The notes beneath the pieces are model-generated. The model searched no databases, had not been told where the DNA came from, and saw nothing but the letters and a program-made list of their open reading frames with translations. A stretch of DNA of 45,524 nucleotides from Skermanella aerolata KACC 11604 (GTDB taxonomy: Bacteria > Pseudomonadota > Alphaproteobacteria > Azospirillales > Azospirillaceae). The position numbers were made by a program, and so were the translations under genes. This document shows positions 1 to 9,314 of the stretch, one piece after another (positions within the stretch are counted from its first letter, which is position 1; the number at the start of each line of letters is the position of its first letter). Location: contig NZ_AVFK01000049.1 in assembly GCF_000936425.1 (NCBI RefSeq), positions 1 to 45,524 on the forward strand, read 5' to 3'.

Positions 1-279
1 CAGGTACGATAGTTCGAGCAGGACGGTTGAAAATATTACCTTCAACCACAGTTATTAGGGTAGCATTGGCCCAAGCAGTCCGCGTCAGCGGCGCTACGCC
101 AGGATACCCGGATCCGCAGTCCCGTACGTTCAAGGACTGGAAGCGCGGGGACCTCAGGAGGGAACGAAGCTGCGACCCATACGGTCGAAGTGGGACCGAT
201 CGAGGGCCGGGAAGGTGAATGCCCGGCAACCAAGTGCCGATACGACACACGACTACGACAGACACACCACACGAAATTC
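1..279. other. Region upstream of the tRNA cluster, no gene seen
   Basis: No open frame here has a credible start, Shine-Dalgarno site or recognisable protein. A weak dyad (GGTTGAA, 9-base loop, TTCAACC at 25-47) may be part of a terminator for a gene left of the window. The promoter for the tRNA genes probably lies here, but I cannot place it. Confidence 0.5.
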
Positions 280-354
280 GCGGGCGTAGCTCAGGGGTAG
301 AGCACAACCTTGCCAAGGTTGGGGTCGAGGGTTCGAATCCCTTCGCCCGCTCCA
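280..354 (+). tRNA. tRNA-Gly (anticodon GCC)
   Basis: A full cloverleaf can be drawn. The acceptor stem GCGGGCG pairs with CGCCCGC, the T-loop is GTTCGAATC, and CCA is encoded at 352-354. The anticodon GCC is at 312-314 in the loop of the stem CAACC/GGTTG. It is the first of three closely spaced tRNA genes on this strand. Confidence 0.96.
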
Positions 355-490
355 TCGCTTCATCCACGTAAGACCTGATCGGCAGCCGCAAGTGCAGGCG
401 CCGCGTAGGGCAGGGGAGTTGCCGGTGAGCGGTACCGACACGAGACACGACACGACGACATCGCCCATCGACATGGGTGTTCCAGAGATT

Positions 491-566
<76 letters not shown>

Positions 567-603
567 CTACCTTCCCCTCAGGGGCCTCAAGTTCGATCCA
601 TCC

Positions 604-689
604 GGAGGGGTGGCCGAGTGGTTAAAGGCAGCAGACTGTAAATCTGCCCGCGATAGCGTACGCTGGTTCGAATCCAGCCCCCTCCACCA
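604..689 (+). tRNA. tRNA-Tyr (anticodon GTA)
   Basis: This is a class II tRNA with a long variable arm. The acceptor is GGAGGGG/CCCCTCC, the anticodon stem-loop is CAGACTGTAAATCTG with GTA at 638-640, the variable arm is about 659-665, and the T-arm GGTTCGAATCC is followed by an encoded CCA. The final A of CCA is also the A of an ATG in frame with the RNase J gene, but that ATG cannot be the real start. Confidence 0.95.
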
Positions 690-982
690 TGAACCCGATC
701 ATCGCACCCGGTTCTCAGATCGTTCCGCATATGCGGTGGCGGTCAGAGCAGCCGGGTTATTCGTTTTTCCGTTTTCGTCTCGTATCTCCAGTTCGTCCGA
801 GACTGGATCCGCACTGCCGGCTTGATCGGCGTTTGGCCGTATTTTCGGCCACTCATCAAGCTTTTCCAAAAGTTTTCCGAAATTCAGTGGGCGCATTCAG
901 ACGATGCGTCATTTTAAACCGGTCCGAAATCCGTGGTTTCAATCCGCCTGATTTCCGACGCAAGCAAGAAAGAACAAACTGC
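690..982 (+). other. Spacer and probable leader between tRNA-Tyr and RNase J
   Basis: The RNase J reading frame stays open through this stretch. Its translation is not RNase J-like, and an ATG at 689 would overlap the tRNA. I treat it as non-coding. It probably contains the end of the tRNA transcript (T-rich run near 760-775) and the rnj promoter, which I cannot pinpoint. Confidence 0.4.
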
Positions 983-2638
983 ATGAGAAGTCCAAGGGAT
1001 CGCCGCCGTTCGCGGACATCCACCTTATCCGTCCGTAGCGCTCAGGATCTCGGTGTCGGGGAACAGCCCCTGATCTCCACGTCGCCGACGGTTCCAGCCA
1101 GAACGGCGGCCCCCGCCGCTGCACGTACTCCCAGCCCCCGCACTCAAGCCCCCCGTACTCAGGCAACCAATCAAGCTGCCCGTACTCCCAATGCCGGCCC
1201 CGTACGTGGCCCGGTCCCCGGTACCGACGAGATCATCTTCCTGCCTCTCGGCGGTTGCAACCGCATCGGCATGAACATGACCCTCTACGGTCATGCCGGC
1301 AAATGGCTGATCGTCGATGCCGGCGTTGCCTTCGGCGGCGACGACATGCCGGAAGTCCAGTCTTTCATGGTCGATCCGGCCTTCATCGAAGAGCGGATGG
1401 ACGACGTCGTCGGCCTCGTTGTCACCCATGCCCACGAAGACCACATCGGCGCCATCCACCACCTCTGGCCTCGGCTGGAATGCCCGATCTACGCCACTCC
1501 CTTCGCGACTCACCTAATCCGCGAGCGCCTGAAGGAAGCCGGCGTCGCCCGCGCCGTCCAGGTCAACACCTTCCCGATCGGCGGGCGCTTCCGCATCGGT
1601 CCGTTCGACATCGAGGCGATCGCCGTCACCCACTCGGTGCCGGAACCGGTCTCGCTCGCGATCCGCACCCGCGCCGGCAACCTGCTGCACACCGGCGACT
1701 GGAAGTTCGATCCGGAACCGCTGGTCGGTCAGAGCACGGACTTCGCGGCTCTCAAACGCTTTGGCGACGAGGGGGTGCTGGCCATGGTCTGCGACAGCAC
1801 CAACGCGCAGGTCGAAGGCTCCACCGGCTCCGAAGGCCAGGCCCGTGCCGGTCTGGTCGATGCTTTCCGGGGACGCCGGGGCGCCGTCGCGGTTACCTGC
1901 TTCGCCAGCAACGTCGCCCGCATGAAGGGCATCGCCGAGGCCGCTGCCGCCAACGACCGCAAGGTCGTGCTCGCCGGCCGCTCGCTTCTGCGGATGGAGA
2001 AAGCCGCCCGCGCCTGCGGCTACCTGGACGGGCTTCAGCCCTTCCTCAGCCTGTCGGAAGCGTCGAGCATTCCCCGCCGCAACCTCGTGCTGATCTGCAC
2101 CGGCAGCCAGGGCGAGGAGCGTTCGGCCCTCAGCAAGATCGCCCGCGCCGAGCACCGCTCGCTGGCGCTCCAGGCCGGCGATACCGTGATCTTCTCCGCC
2201 CGGACCATTCCAGGCAACGAGGACGCGATCGGCGCGATCTACGAGCTGCTGACCAGGATGGGCGTCAGCATCGTCACGCCGTCGGATGCCCCGGTCCACG
2301 TTTCCGGCCATCCGGCGCGCGGCGACCTGACCCGCATGTACGAACTGATCCGCCCGCGCTTCGCGGTGCCGGTCCACGGCGAGATCCACCACCTGGAAGC
2401 CCATGCCCGCCTCGCGCGCGGCTGCGGCGTCGAGCGTGCCTTGGTGCCCGAGGACGGCGACGTGATACGTCTGGCCGAGGTCAACACCTCCGTCATCGAC
2501 CATATCGAGCCGCACCGTCTGGTCAACGACGGCCAGTTCCTGCTCCCCTGGGCGGGCTCGGTCGAAGCGACCTTCGGCATCCGCGCCGAGCAGCGGGCCG
2601 AGCACAAGGGTCTCAACCACACCCACGCCGCCGCCTGA
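983..2638 (+). CDS. rnj: Ribonuclease J (metallo-beta-lactamase RNase)
   Basis: This is a cytoplasmic endo/5'-exoribonuclease for mRNA turnover and rRNA maturation. From the ATG at 983 it is 551 residues, the usual size for the family. About 70 N-terminal residues are Pro/Ala/Arg/Thr-rich and look disordered. The catalytic core follows with the metal motif HAHEDH at about residues 149-154, then the beta-CASP region and the RMMBL segment VHVSGHPARGDL with VPVHGE near the C-terminal side. The start is uncertain because the frame is open back to the tRNA. The purine-rich AAGAAAGAA upstream of 983 is only a modest ribosome site, and an internal start nearer the conserved GTDEIIFLPLGG is possible. 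The gene ends just before a strong bidirectional terminator. It lies between two inverted identical tRNA-Ala genes. Identity is confident; the exact start is not. Confidence 0.93.
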   Translation: MRSPRDRRRSRTSTLSVRSAQDLGVGEQPLISTSPTVPARTAAPAAARTPSPRTQAPRTQATNQAARTPNAGPVRGPVPGTDEIIFLPLGGCNRIGMNMTLYGHAGKWLIVDAGVAFGGDDMPEVQSFMVDPAFIEERMDDVVGLVVTHAHEDHIGAIHHLWPRLECPIYATPFATHLIRERLKEAGVARAVQVNTFPIGGRFRIGPFDIEAIAVTHSVPEPVSLAIRTRAGNLLHTGDWKFDPEPLVGQSTDFAALKRFGDEGVLAMVCDSTNAQVEGSTGSEGQARAGLVDAFRGRRGAVAVTCFASNVARMKGIAEAAAANDRKVVLAGRSLLRMEKAARACGYLDGLQPFLSLSEASSIPRRNLVLICTGSQGEERSALSKIARAEHRSLALQAGDTVIFSARTIPGNEDAIGAIYELLTRMGVSIVTPSDAPVHVSGHPARGDLTRMYELIRPRFAVPVHGEIHHLEAHARLARGCGVERALVPEDGDVIRLAEVNTSVIDHIEPHRLVNDGQFLLPWAGSVEATFGIRAEQRAEHKGLNHTHAAA

Positions 2639-2719
2639 TAATGCTGAACGGCCCACGTCCCCGCGGCTTCGGAGAAATCCAGTTGCGGGGATGTCGCCCT
2701 ACCGAATACCAGCACCGCA

Positions 2720-2766
2720 AAACAGAAAAGGCCTCGACCGCATCGGCGGTCGAGGCCTTTTCTGTT

Positions 2767-2767
<1 letters not shown>
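2720..2767. terminator. Bidirectional Rho-independent terminator
   Basis: There is a perfect 22-bp stem with loop ATCG (2742-2745). The right arm ends in GGCCTTTTCTGTTT. The left arm is A-rich, so the same hairpin has a T-rich tail on the minus strand too. It ends rnj from the left and tRNA-Ala from the right, with the tRNA 3' end directly at its edge. Confidence 0.9.
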
Positions 2768-2842
<75 letters not shown>

Positions 2843-3040
2843 AATCTCTTGATCTTATTAAGATCTATCTCGCTGCGGCATCCGTTACGGCGGTTTGGGG
2901 AACCACCCGGCGTCGCGGTGCCGGGGAATATCCTCAAACCGGCACCCTCATTCAAGTGAAAAATACGCTCTCGTCGATTTCTTCAGCAGATTTCTTCGGG
3001 AGCGGCCCTTCACCCGGGCACCGGACCGCCAGGGCCGTCC

Positions 3041-3439
3041 TCAGCGCTCCTCGTCGTCGTTCTCGACATCGACCACTTCGCCCATGTCGTCCTCGTCACC
3101 CAGCTCGGAAGCGTCTTCCAGCAGAACGTCGTCCTCTTCTTCTTCCTGGACGGGTTCGTCGGCGTCTTCTTCCAGGTCGTCCACGGCGGCTTCGTCGTCG
3201 ACTTCCTCCAATTCGGTCTCGCCGGCGTCCGCCGCTTCCTCATCGTCCTCCGACTCGGGTGCAACCTTCTTGACCACTTCCTCGACCGGAGCCGGTCTGG
3301 CCCGGCGGGACTTCAGAAGCGCTTCAGGGTCGAACGTCGTGCCGCAGCTCGGGCAAACCGGCGGGTCCTTTTGCAGGTCGTAGTAGCGCGCTCCGCAACT
3401 GGGGCAGATGCGTTTGGTTCCCCATTCTGGTTTCGCCAC
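3041..3439 (-). CDS. FYDLN-acid family protein (TIGR02300 type)
   Basis: This 132-residue protein of unknown function matches a family common in alphaproteobacteria. The N-terminus MAKPEWGTKRICPSCGARYYDLQKDPPVCPSCG carries two CPxCG knuckles (Cys13/Cys16 and Cys29/Cys32, approximate), suggesting a small zinc ribbon, and the family-naming motif YYDL between them. From about residue 50 the protein is extremely acidic with long Glu/Asp runs and no aromatic core, so it is probably disordered. It is transcribed divergently from aroA. A role in binding basic proteins or RNA-associated factors is conceivable, but nothing in the sequence proves it. Confidence 0.88.
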   Translation of the reverse strand: MAKPEWGTKRICPSCGARYYDLQKDPPVCPSCGTTFDPEALLKSRRARPAPVEEVVKKVAPESEDDEEAADAGETELEEVDDEAAVDDLEEDADEPVQEEEEDDVLLEDASELGDEDDMGEVVDVENDDEER

Positions 3440-3663
3440 GCCTTATCCTCCGGTCTCTACTATACGCGCGTACGCATATGGAAATTCGTCAAAGCACGCC
3501 CGTCTGCCATGCCGTCACCGAGATGTCAAAATCTAATTGCTGAACCGCCCGATGCGCCTGCTCCGCCAGCGCGTCCCCTTACCCCCGATGCCCATCTGTG
3601 CTAGGAACCCGCCCTACCAGCCGCACCGCTACCGCCGCACCCATCCAGAGGGGAAACAGACCC

Positions 3664-5022
3664 ATGGCGCCCAGGCCGCTCCAATCCGTCAAAACCGGCC
3701 CGCTGTCCGGGACCGTCCGGGTGCCGGGCGACAAGTCGATCTCCCACCGCGCGATCATGTTCGGCGCCATCGCCGTCGGCGAGACCACGATCCACGGCCT
3801 GCTGACCGGCGAGGACGTGCTCCACACCGCCGCCGCCATGCGGGCGCTTGGCGCCGACATCACCAGGAGCGACGACGGGATCTGGCGCGTTCGCGGAGTC
3901 GGCATCGGCGGCCTGGTCGAGGCCGATCAGGTTCTCGACATGGGCAACAGCGGCACGGCGGCCCGCCTGATGATGGGGTTGGTCGCCAGCCACCCGATCA
4001 CGACCTTCTTCACCGGCGACGCCAGCCTCGCCAAGCGCCCGATGGCGCGGGTCACCACCCCGCTGGAGCAGATGGGCGCCAGCTTCGTCAGCCGCACCGG
4101 CGGCCGCCTGCCGCTGGCCGTCATCGGCACCGAGAACCCTGTTCCGATTACCTACCGCCTGCCGGTCGCCTCCGCCCAGGTCAAGTCCGCGATCCTGCTG
4201 GCCGGCCTCAATACCCCCGGCGTCACCACCGTGATCGAGGCGGAACCGACCCGCGACCATTCCGAGCTTATGCTGACCCACTTCGGAGCTACCGTTAAGA
4301 CCGAGCGGATCGAAGGGGGCGCGCTCGCCGTCTCGATCACCGGCGAGCCGGAGATCACCGGCCGCCCGGTCCACGTTCCCGCCGACCCCAGCTCCGCCGC
4401 CTTCCTGACCGTCGCGGCCCTGATCCGCCCCGGCTCCGACATCACCCTGACCGATGTCGGCATGAACCCGCGCCGCACCGGTCTCTACGACACCCTGATC
4501 GAGATGGGCGCCGACATCACTTTCCTGAACCGCCGGGTCGAAGCCGGCGAACCCGTCGCCGACCTCCGCGTCCGTTACAGCGCCCTGACCGCCGTCGCCG
4601 TCCCGCCCGACCGCGCGCCGTCGATGATCGACGAGTACCCGATCCTCGCCATCGCCGCCGCCTGTGCCGAGGGCACCACCACAATGCACGGCCTTGCCGA
4701 GCTTCGCGTCAAGGAAAGCGACCGCCTCGCCATGGTCGCCAACGGCCTGGACGCCTGCGGCGTCGGCGTCGAAGCCGGCCCCGACAGCCTGACCGTCCAC
4801 GGCGCCGGCGTACCGCCGGGAGGCGCCACCGTAGCGACCGCCATGGACCACCGCATCGCCATGAGCTTCCTGGTGCTTGGCATGGCCTCGGCCGAGCCGG
4901 TCGCGGTGGACGACAGCGGCTTCATCGACACCAGCTTCCCCGGCTTTGTGGACCTGATGAACGGCCTCGGCGCCCGCATCTCTCTCCCGAACACCCAGTC
5001 TGCCGCCCGGCCCACCGCATGA
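3664..5022 (+). CDS. aroA: 3-phosphoshikimate 1-carboxyvinyltransferase (EPSP synthase)
   Basis: It joins phosphoenolpyruvate to shikimate-3-phosphate in the chorismate pathway. The start ATG at 3664 has GAGGGG upstream and gives 452 residues. Family marks are GDKSISHRA near the N-terminus, [56 protein letters not shown] and DHRIAMSF. The GDASLxKRPM and [10 protein letters not shown] wording is that of class II enzymes such as Agrobacterium CP4. However, the position equivalent to the CP4 alanine (NAAT) linked to glyphosate insensitivity is glycine here (NSGT). cmk follows after 28 bases and rpsA after that, the usual order in this phylum. Confidence 0.96.
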   Translation: MAPRPLQSVKTGPLSGTVRVPGDKSISHRAIMFGAIAVGETTIHGLLTGEDVLHTAAAMRALGADITRSDDGIWRVRGVGIGGLVEADQVLDMGNSGTAARLMMGLVASHPITTFFTGDASLAKRPMARVTTPLEQMGASFVSRTGGRLPLAVIGTENPVPITYRLPVASAQVKSAILLAGLNTPGVTTVIEAEPTRDHSELMLTHFGATVKTERIEGGALAVSITGEPEITGRPVHVPADPSSAAFLTVAALIRPGSDITLTDVGMNPRRTGLYDTLIEMGADITFLNRRVEAGEPVADLRVRYSALTAVAVPPDRAPSMIDEYPILAIAAACAEGTTTMHGLAELRVKESDRLAMVANGLDACGVGVEAGPDSLTVHGAGVPPGGATVATAMDHRIAMSFLVLGMASAEPVAVDDSGFIDTSFPGFVDLMNGLGARISLPNTQSAARPTA

Positions 5023-5050
5023 TACGCGAGCAATCCCGATGAGGTATCCC

Positions 5051-5740
5051 ATGCCCGACGCACGGCCCACAGCAATGGTCATCGCCATCGACGGACCGGC
5101 CGCCAGCGGCAAGGGTACGCTGTCGCGCCGGCTGGCCGACCGCCTGCATTTCGCCCATCTCGACACCGGCTCGCTCTACCGCGCCGTCGGCCTCGCCGTC
5201 CTGCGCGCCGGCGGCAATCCCTCCGACGCCGCCCAGGCGACCGAGGCCGCCTATGCCCTGCACCCGGAAACCACGCCCCTGGTCCTGGCCGACCCGGCGC
5301 TCCGCGCCGACGAAGTCGCCTCCGCCGCGTCCCAGGTTGCGATCGTCCCGGCGGTGCGGGAAGCGCTGCTGGCATTCCAGCGCGATTTCGCCGCGTATCC
5401 CCCCGGTAATGCGCGCGGCGCGGTGCTGGACGGCCGCGATATCGGCACGATCGTCTGCCCCGACGCCGACGCCAAGCTGTTCGTCACCGCATCGGTAGAG
5501 GCAAGGGCCGAGCGGCGCCTGAAAGAGTTGCGGGAACGCGGCGTCCCGGTTATATATGCAGCCGTCCTGGAGGACATGAGAGAACGAGATGCGCGCGACA
5601 GCCAGAGAGCGGTGGCCCCGCTCAAGCCGGCTGCCGACGCATTTTTGCTTGACACCTCGTCAATGAACGCCGATCAGGCACTCGACGCGGCGATATCTTT
5701 CATCTGCTCCAAAACCGGCCTCTCCGATCATTGTGCGTAG
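5051..5740 (+). CDS. cmk: Cytidylate kinase
   Basis: It phosphorylates CMP and dCMP with ATP. From the ATG at 5051, preceded by GAGG seven bases upstream, it is 229 residues. The P-loop GPAASGKGT is at residues 15-23. Next come the CMP-binding segment [11 protein letters not shown], the motif [22 protein letters not shown], and the lid with [15 protein letters not shown]. An alternative ATG at 5039 adds four residues but has a poorer ribosome site. It sits between aroA and rpsA and is probably co-transcribed with aroA. Confidence 0.95.
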   Translation: MPDARPTAMVIAIDGPAASGKGTLSRRLADRLHFAHLDTGSLYRAVGLAVLRAGGNPSDAAQATEAAYALHPETTPLVLADPALRADEVASAASQVAIVPAVREALLAFQRDFAAYPPGNARGAVLDGRDIGTIVCPDADAKLFVTASVEARAERRLKELRERGVPVIYAAVLEDMRERDARDSQRAVAPLKPAADAFLLDTSSMNADQALDAAISFICSKTGLSDHCA

Positions 5741-5784
5741 GCCTGCTGCCGAGCCAGCGCCGTCCAGGATTAGAAAATAAAGTC

Positions 5785-5803
5785 GCCGGACATGAGGTCC
5801 GGC
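5785..5803 (+). promoter_or_regulatory. Hairpin in the rpsA leader
   Basis: A perfect 7-bp stem GCCGGAC/GTCCGGC with loop ATGAG lies about 80 bases before the rpsA start. No T-run follows, so it is not a classical terminator. S1 is known to control its own mRNA in other bacteria, so a structured leader would fit, but the role here is inference. Confidence 0.35.
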
Positions 5804-5881
5804 GCGGCGGTCCCCATTCCGTTTCAACCATCGGATGCCGACGGTTCGGGGGCGGCTATATGATCAACCTTAGGAGTTTCA

Positions 5882-7606
5882 ATGGCACAAGCAGCAGCTA
5901 GATCCGAGAGCTTTGGCGGAATGGAGAGCTTCGCCGCATTGCTCGAGGAGACGCTCGGCACCAGCGACAGCCTGGAAGGTACCGTCGTCAAAGGCCGTGT
6001 CATCTCGATCGAAAACGACAACGTGCTTATCGACGTCGGCCTGAAGTCTGAAGGCCGTGTTGCCCTCAAGGAATTCGGCGGCCCCGGCGGCAACGTCGAA
6101 CTGAAGCCCGGCGACACGGTCGAAGTCTACCTTGAGCGGATGGAAGACAAGAACGGCGAAGCCGTCCTGTCCCGCGAAAAGGCCAAGCGCGAAGAAGCCT
6201 GGACGCTGCTGGAGAAGTCGTTCAACGATCAGTCCCGCGTCACCGGCGTGATCTTCGGGCGGGTCAAGGGCGGCTTCACGGTCGATCTCTCCGGCGCCGT
6301 GGCGTTCCTGCCGGGCAGCCAGGTGGACATCCGTCCGGTCCGCGACATTTCCCCGCTGCTGGGCACTCCCCAGCCGTTCCAGATCCTCAAGATGGACCGC
6401 TCGCGCGGCAACATCGTGGTGTCCCGCCGCGCCGTGCTCGAAGAGAGCCGCGCCGAGGCCCGGTCCGAACTGGTCGCCAACCTCAAGGAAGGCCAGGTTC
6501 TCCAGGGCGTCGTCAAGAACATCACCGATTACGGCGCGTTCGTCGATCTCGGCGGCGTCGATGGCCTGCTGCACGTCACCGACATCGCGTGGCGCCGCAT
6601 CAACCATCCGTCGGAAGCCCTCCAGATCGGCCAGACCGTCACGGTCCAGGTCATCCGCTTCAACCCGGAAACCCAGCGCATCAGCCTCGGCATGAAGCAG
6701 CTTGAGGCCGATCCGTGGGAAGGCGTGGAAGCCAAGTACCCGGTCGGGGCCAAGTTCAAGGGCCGCGTCACCAACATCACCGACTACGGCGCCTTCGTGG
6801 AGCTGGAGCCGGGGATCGAAGGTCTCGTGCACGTCTCCGAGATGTCCTGGACCAAGAAGAACGTCCATCCCGGCAAGATCGTTTCGACCTCTCAGGAAGT
6901 CGAAGTCATGGTGCTGGACGTCGATCCCCAGAAGCGTCGCATCAGCCTGGGCCTCAAGCAGTGCCTGGACAACCCGTGGGAGTCCTTCGTGGACAAGTTC
7001 CCCGGCGGTACGGAGCTGGAAGGCGAAGTCAAGAACATCACCGAGTTCGGCCTGTTCGTCGGCCTGCCCGGCGATATCGACGGCATGGTCCACATGTCCG
7101 ATATCGACTGGAACAAGTCGGGCGAAGAAGCCATCGCCGAGTTCAAGAAGGGCGATCAGGTCAAGGTCAAGGTTCTCGACGTCGACGTCGAGAAAGAGCG
7201 CATCAGCCTGGGCATCAAGCAGCTCTCCTCGGATCCGTTCGAGAGCGCCGCTGCCGGCATGAAGAAGGGTGACGTCGTCACCACGACCGTTACGGCCATC
7301 ACCGATGGCGGTATCGAAGTCGCGGTCGCCGACGGGTTCTCCGGCTTCATCCGCAAGTCCGATCTGTCGCGTGAGCGTTCCGAACAGCGTCCGGACCGTT
7401 TCGCCGTCGGTGAAAAGGTCGATGCCAAGGTCACCCAGGTCGATCGCGGCGGTCGTCGCATCAGCCTGTCGATCAAGGCCAAGGAAGTCGAAGAAGAGAA
7501 GCAGGCCATGCAGGAATTCGGGTCCTCGGACTCGGGCGCCAGCCTCGGCGACATTCTCGGCGCGGCCCTCCGCCGCGCCCAGAGCAAGGAGCAGAGCGAG
7601 GATTAA
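5882..7606 (+). CDS. rpsA: 30S ribosomal protein S1
   Basis: It binds mRNA on the small subunit and helps start translation. The ATG at 5882 follows a clear AGGAG at about 5870. The 574-residue product has six S1 (OB-fold) repeats, roughly at residues 33-98, 116-180, 200-268, 285-355, 372-442 and 458-527. The central repeats are marked by the recurring KNITDYGAFVDL, TNITDYGAFVEL and KNITEFGLFVGL stretches, each ending near RISLG. Length and repeat number match the full-length proteobacterial form. A strong terminator hairpin lies about 40 bases after the stop. Confidence 0.97.
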   Translation: MAQAAARSESFGGMESFAALLEETLGTSDSLEGTVVKGRVISIENDNVLIDVGLKSEGRVALKEFGGPGGNVELKPGDTVEVYLERMEDKNGEAVLSREKAKREEAWTLLEKSFNDQSRVTGVIFGRVKGGFTVDLSGAVAFLPGSQVDIRPVRDISPLLGTPQPFQILKMDRSRGNIVVSRRAVLEESRAEARSELVANLKEGQVLQGVVKNITDYGAFVDLGGVDGLLHVTDIAWRRINHPSEALQIGQTVTVQVIRFNPETQRISLGMKQLEADPWEGVEAKYPVGAKFKGRVTNITDYGAFVELEPGIEGLVHVSEMSWTKKNVHPGKIVSTSQEVEVMVLDVDPQKRRISLGLKQCLDNPWESFVDKFPGGTELEGEVKNITEFGLFVGLPGDIDGMVHMSDIDWNKSGEEAIAEFKKGDQVKVKVLDVDVEKERISLGIKQLSSDPFESAAAGMKKGDVVTTTVTAITDGGIEVAVADGFSGFIRKSDLSRERSEQRPDRFAVGEKVDAKVTQVDRGGRRISLSIKAKEVEEEKQAMQEFGSSDSGASLGDILGAALRRAQSKEQSED

Positions 7607-7623
7607 TCCCCCTCGTCTCCCGT

Positions 7624-8964
7624 TCAAGCTTTGGTCTGAAAGGGGCCGCCGCGAGCAATCGCGGCGGCCTTTTCCATGTCATCTTCACCGCCGCTATCAC
7701 CGATGTCCTCGACATGGGCGAGGTTACGGACCACGGTCCGGCAGCGAGATTCGATCGCGGCGGCAAAGTCGCCCAGCAGCGGATGGTCACCGCCGGGCAT
7801 GGCCCTGACCGACTCGACCGCCTGCGGGATATTCCGGCGAGTCTTTTCGGCAAGGGCTTCGACCCGTTGCAGGATCATGGTGCGGTTGAACCCGCACTCG
7901 CCGGCCATCCGTTGCCAGTGGCGTCCCATCACGTAGTCGCCCCTGTCCTTGCCCGCGATCGTCTGCGACAAGTTCCTGGTGACGGTCTCCCATGTCGCCG
8001 CGCACATGAGATCGTAGAGCGGGGCCAGCGAGAACCCCCGGCCCGTGAGCAGGATGCTGTAGTTCTTCGCGTGAGCATCCGTATTGCAGATCAGGATGTT
8101 GAAGATGACGGCGTCGAGCAGCCGGGTGCGATCGGCCGCCGTCAGGTGAGTGTCCACCACCGCGAACATGTCGACAAGGCGTGGCCCTTTGACGCCCGAA
8201 CGGTTCCGTTCGTACTTCGCCCCCGGCGGCTTGCCGAGCGCTTGGCAGAAGTCCTCCTGATGGATGCGAAGGCGCTGCCCGTTCCGCTCCACGCGGTCGT
8301 AGCGGGTCACGAGCAGATAACTTCGCTCCCCGGCCTTGCCGATCGACACCTTCGCGGTCTTCAGTCCGCAAAGAGCGGAGAGCGTCATGCACAGGGCCTC
8401 GTTCTGCACGCTTCCCCAAAGCCGCCGCTGCGCATCGGGCTTCAGGATATGAGTGGACGGTGCCCCGTTGACCGGAATTCCGAGCGTTCCATCCGCCATC
8501 AGCGCGACGGGCAGCTTATCCTGGGCGCCGGCCAGCGACATCGACACGCCGTCTTCGCCCGCCAGGAACGGTTTGGCCGGAAGCTCATCGATGATCCGCT
8601 CAAGACCAACCTCGCCGGAAATCGGCCGATAACCGGGAATATCTCCTTCCCGCAGCCGCCCGATGGTCAGGGCTCCTGCCGTGTCCCGGCCGATCCGCTC
8701 CAGGATTCCGATGGTATCCTGCGGCGAAACGCCGAGGTTTCGTCCTATGGCGAGAAGATTGCCCTCTTCCGGCAGAAGGTTGGCCAGCCACGGCAGCAGC
8801 GTTCCCGAGGCAAAGGGGCTGGGGTCCAGCGGCATTCCCAGCGACACCGGGAAGGCTCCCCGCGTCTTCGGCCAGCGGGGATCATAGGTGAAGGAGGGGC
8901 CATCCTCGGCAAACGTGATGTTCCCGACGAGGAAGCTTTCATAATAGATCGGTAGAGTGTTCAA
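7624..8964 (-). CDS. hipA: HipA-type serine/threonine kinase toxin
   Basis: This is the kinase toxin of a type II system. The E. coli homologue phosphorylates glutamyl-tRNA synthetase; the target here is unknown. The 446 residues comprise an N-terminal HipA subdomain (about 1-105, FLVGNITF, LLPWLANLLPEEG) and a kinase fold. The kinase fold has SLAGAQDK (143-150) as the nucleotide loop, HILKPD (172-177), HQEDFCQALG, the catalytic NTDAHAKN (294-301, Asp296) and PLYDLM with metal-binding Asp318. All key residues are present, so it looks active. It overlaps the antitoxin gene by four bases (ATGA), which suggests coupled translation. The last 17 residues are coded across the rpsA terminator. Confidence 0.92.
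   Translation of the reverse strand: MNTLPIYYESFLVGNITFAEDGPSFTYDPRWPKTRGAFPVSLGMPLDPSPFASGTLLPWLANLLPEEGNLLAIGRNLGVSPQDTIGILERIGRDTAGALTIGRLREGDIPGYRPISGEVGLERIIDELPAKPFLAGEDGVSMSLAGAQDKLPVALMADGTLGIPVNGAPSTHILKPDAQRRLWGSVQNEALCMTLSALCGLKTAKVSIGKAGERSYLLVTRYDRVERNGQRLRIHQEDFCQALGKPPGAKYERNRSGVKGPRLVDMFAVVDTHLTAADRTRLLDAVIFNILICNTDAHAKNYSILLTGRGFSLAPLYDLMCAATWETVTRNLSQTIAGKDRGDYVMGRHWQRMAGECGFNRTMILQRVEALAEKTRRNIPQAVESVRAMPGGDHPLLGDFAAAIESRCRTVVRNLAHVEDIGDSGGEDDMEKAAAIARGGPFQTKA
7644..7673 (+). terminator. Rho-independent terminator of rpsA
   Basis: The 10-bp stem GGCCGCCGCG/CGCGGCGGCC with loop AGCAAT is followed by TTTT. The hairpin lies inside the 3' end of the convergent hipA gene, whose last codons (EKAAAIARGGPF) are written by it. 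Confidence 0.85.
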
Positions 8965-9251
8965 GCGTCCCCTCCGATATCGGGAAGGTCAGGGTAGGCG
9001 TCGGCGGGTCCGTCGGCTGTAAGCTCACCCCCGGACAAGGCTGGAGCAGCGTCGGTCAACTGGATGCCGACACCTCTGGCGACGGCAAGAGCCTTGCCAA
9101 GCTGGCAAGTCGGCTTGCCGCTCTCCAGATCGACGATGAATCGCTCGCCGACGTTGACGGCAAGGGCGAGGTCACGCTGCGTCAGCCCAAGCGCCTGTCG
9201 GCGCAATCGGATCAAGCCGCCGAGGCGGTTGGCTGAATCGATGATCTCCAC
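8961..9251 (-). CDS. hipB: HipB-type antitoxin, XRE helix-turn-helix
   Basis: This antitoxin and autorepressor is encoded just before hipA. The core LIRLRRQALGLTQRDLALAVNVGERFIVDLESGKPTCQLGKALAVARGVGI is a standard XRE helix-turn-helix of HipB type, followed by an acidic, probably disordered tail that could bind HipA. I prefer the GTG at 9251 (96 residues) because AGGGGG lies six bases upstream and a palindromic operator (9264-9283) lies just before it. An ATG at 9296 would add 15 residues but would put that operator inside the coding region. Confidence 0.85.
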   Translation of the reverse strand: MEIIDSANRLGGLIRLRRQALGLTQRDLALAVNVGERFIVDLESGKPTCQLGKALAVARGVGIQLTDAAPALSGGELTADGPADAYPDLPDIGGDA

Positions 9252-9263
9252 GACCCACCCCCT

Positions 9264-9283
9264 ATCTTCCCGCTCGGTAAGAT
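9264..9283. promoter_or_regulatory. hipBA operator O1
   Basis: ATCTTCCCGCTCGGTAAGAT is a near-perfect dyad. It shares the TCTTCCCG core with the site at 9315-9332, and the two centres are 50 bases apart. HipB in E. coli binds TATCC-type dyads upstream of hipBA, so these are the likely binding sites of this HipB. Confidence 0.6.
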
Positions 9284-9314
9284 GATCCAGTACCATAACC
9301 GGGTCAAGACCTTA

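Noticed and set aside
689-982. N-terminal extension of RNase J starting in the tRNA-Tyr gene
   Set aside because: The ATG shares its A with the tRNA CCA end, has no ribosome site, and the extra 98 residues are not like the family.
3601-5166. Long minus-strand open frame over aroA
   Set aside because: The Gly/Asp/Ala-rich composition is that of an antisense frame of a high-GC gene; aroA is certain.
5879-7627. 582-codon minus-strand frame opposite rpsA
   Set aside because: It is a mirror frame of S1 with repeated Asp/Leu patterns caused by the S1 repeats.
7714-8955. 413-codon plus-strand frame opposite hipA
   Set aside because: No start signal and no recognisable motif; hipA has every kinase motif.
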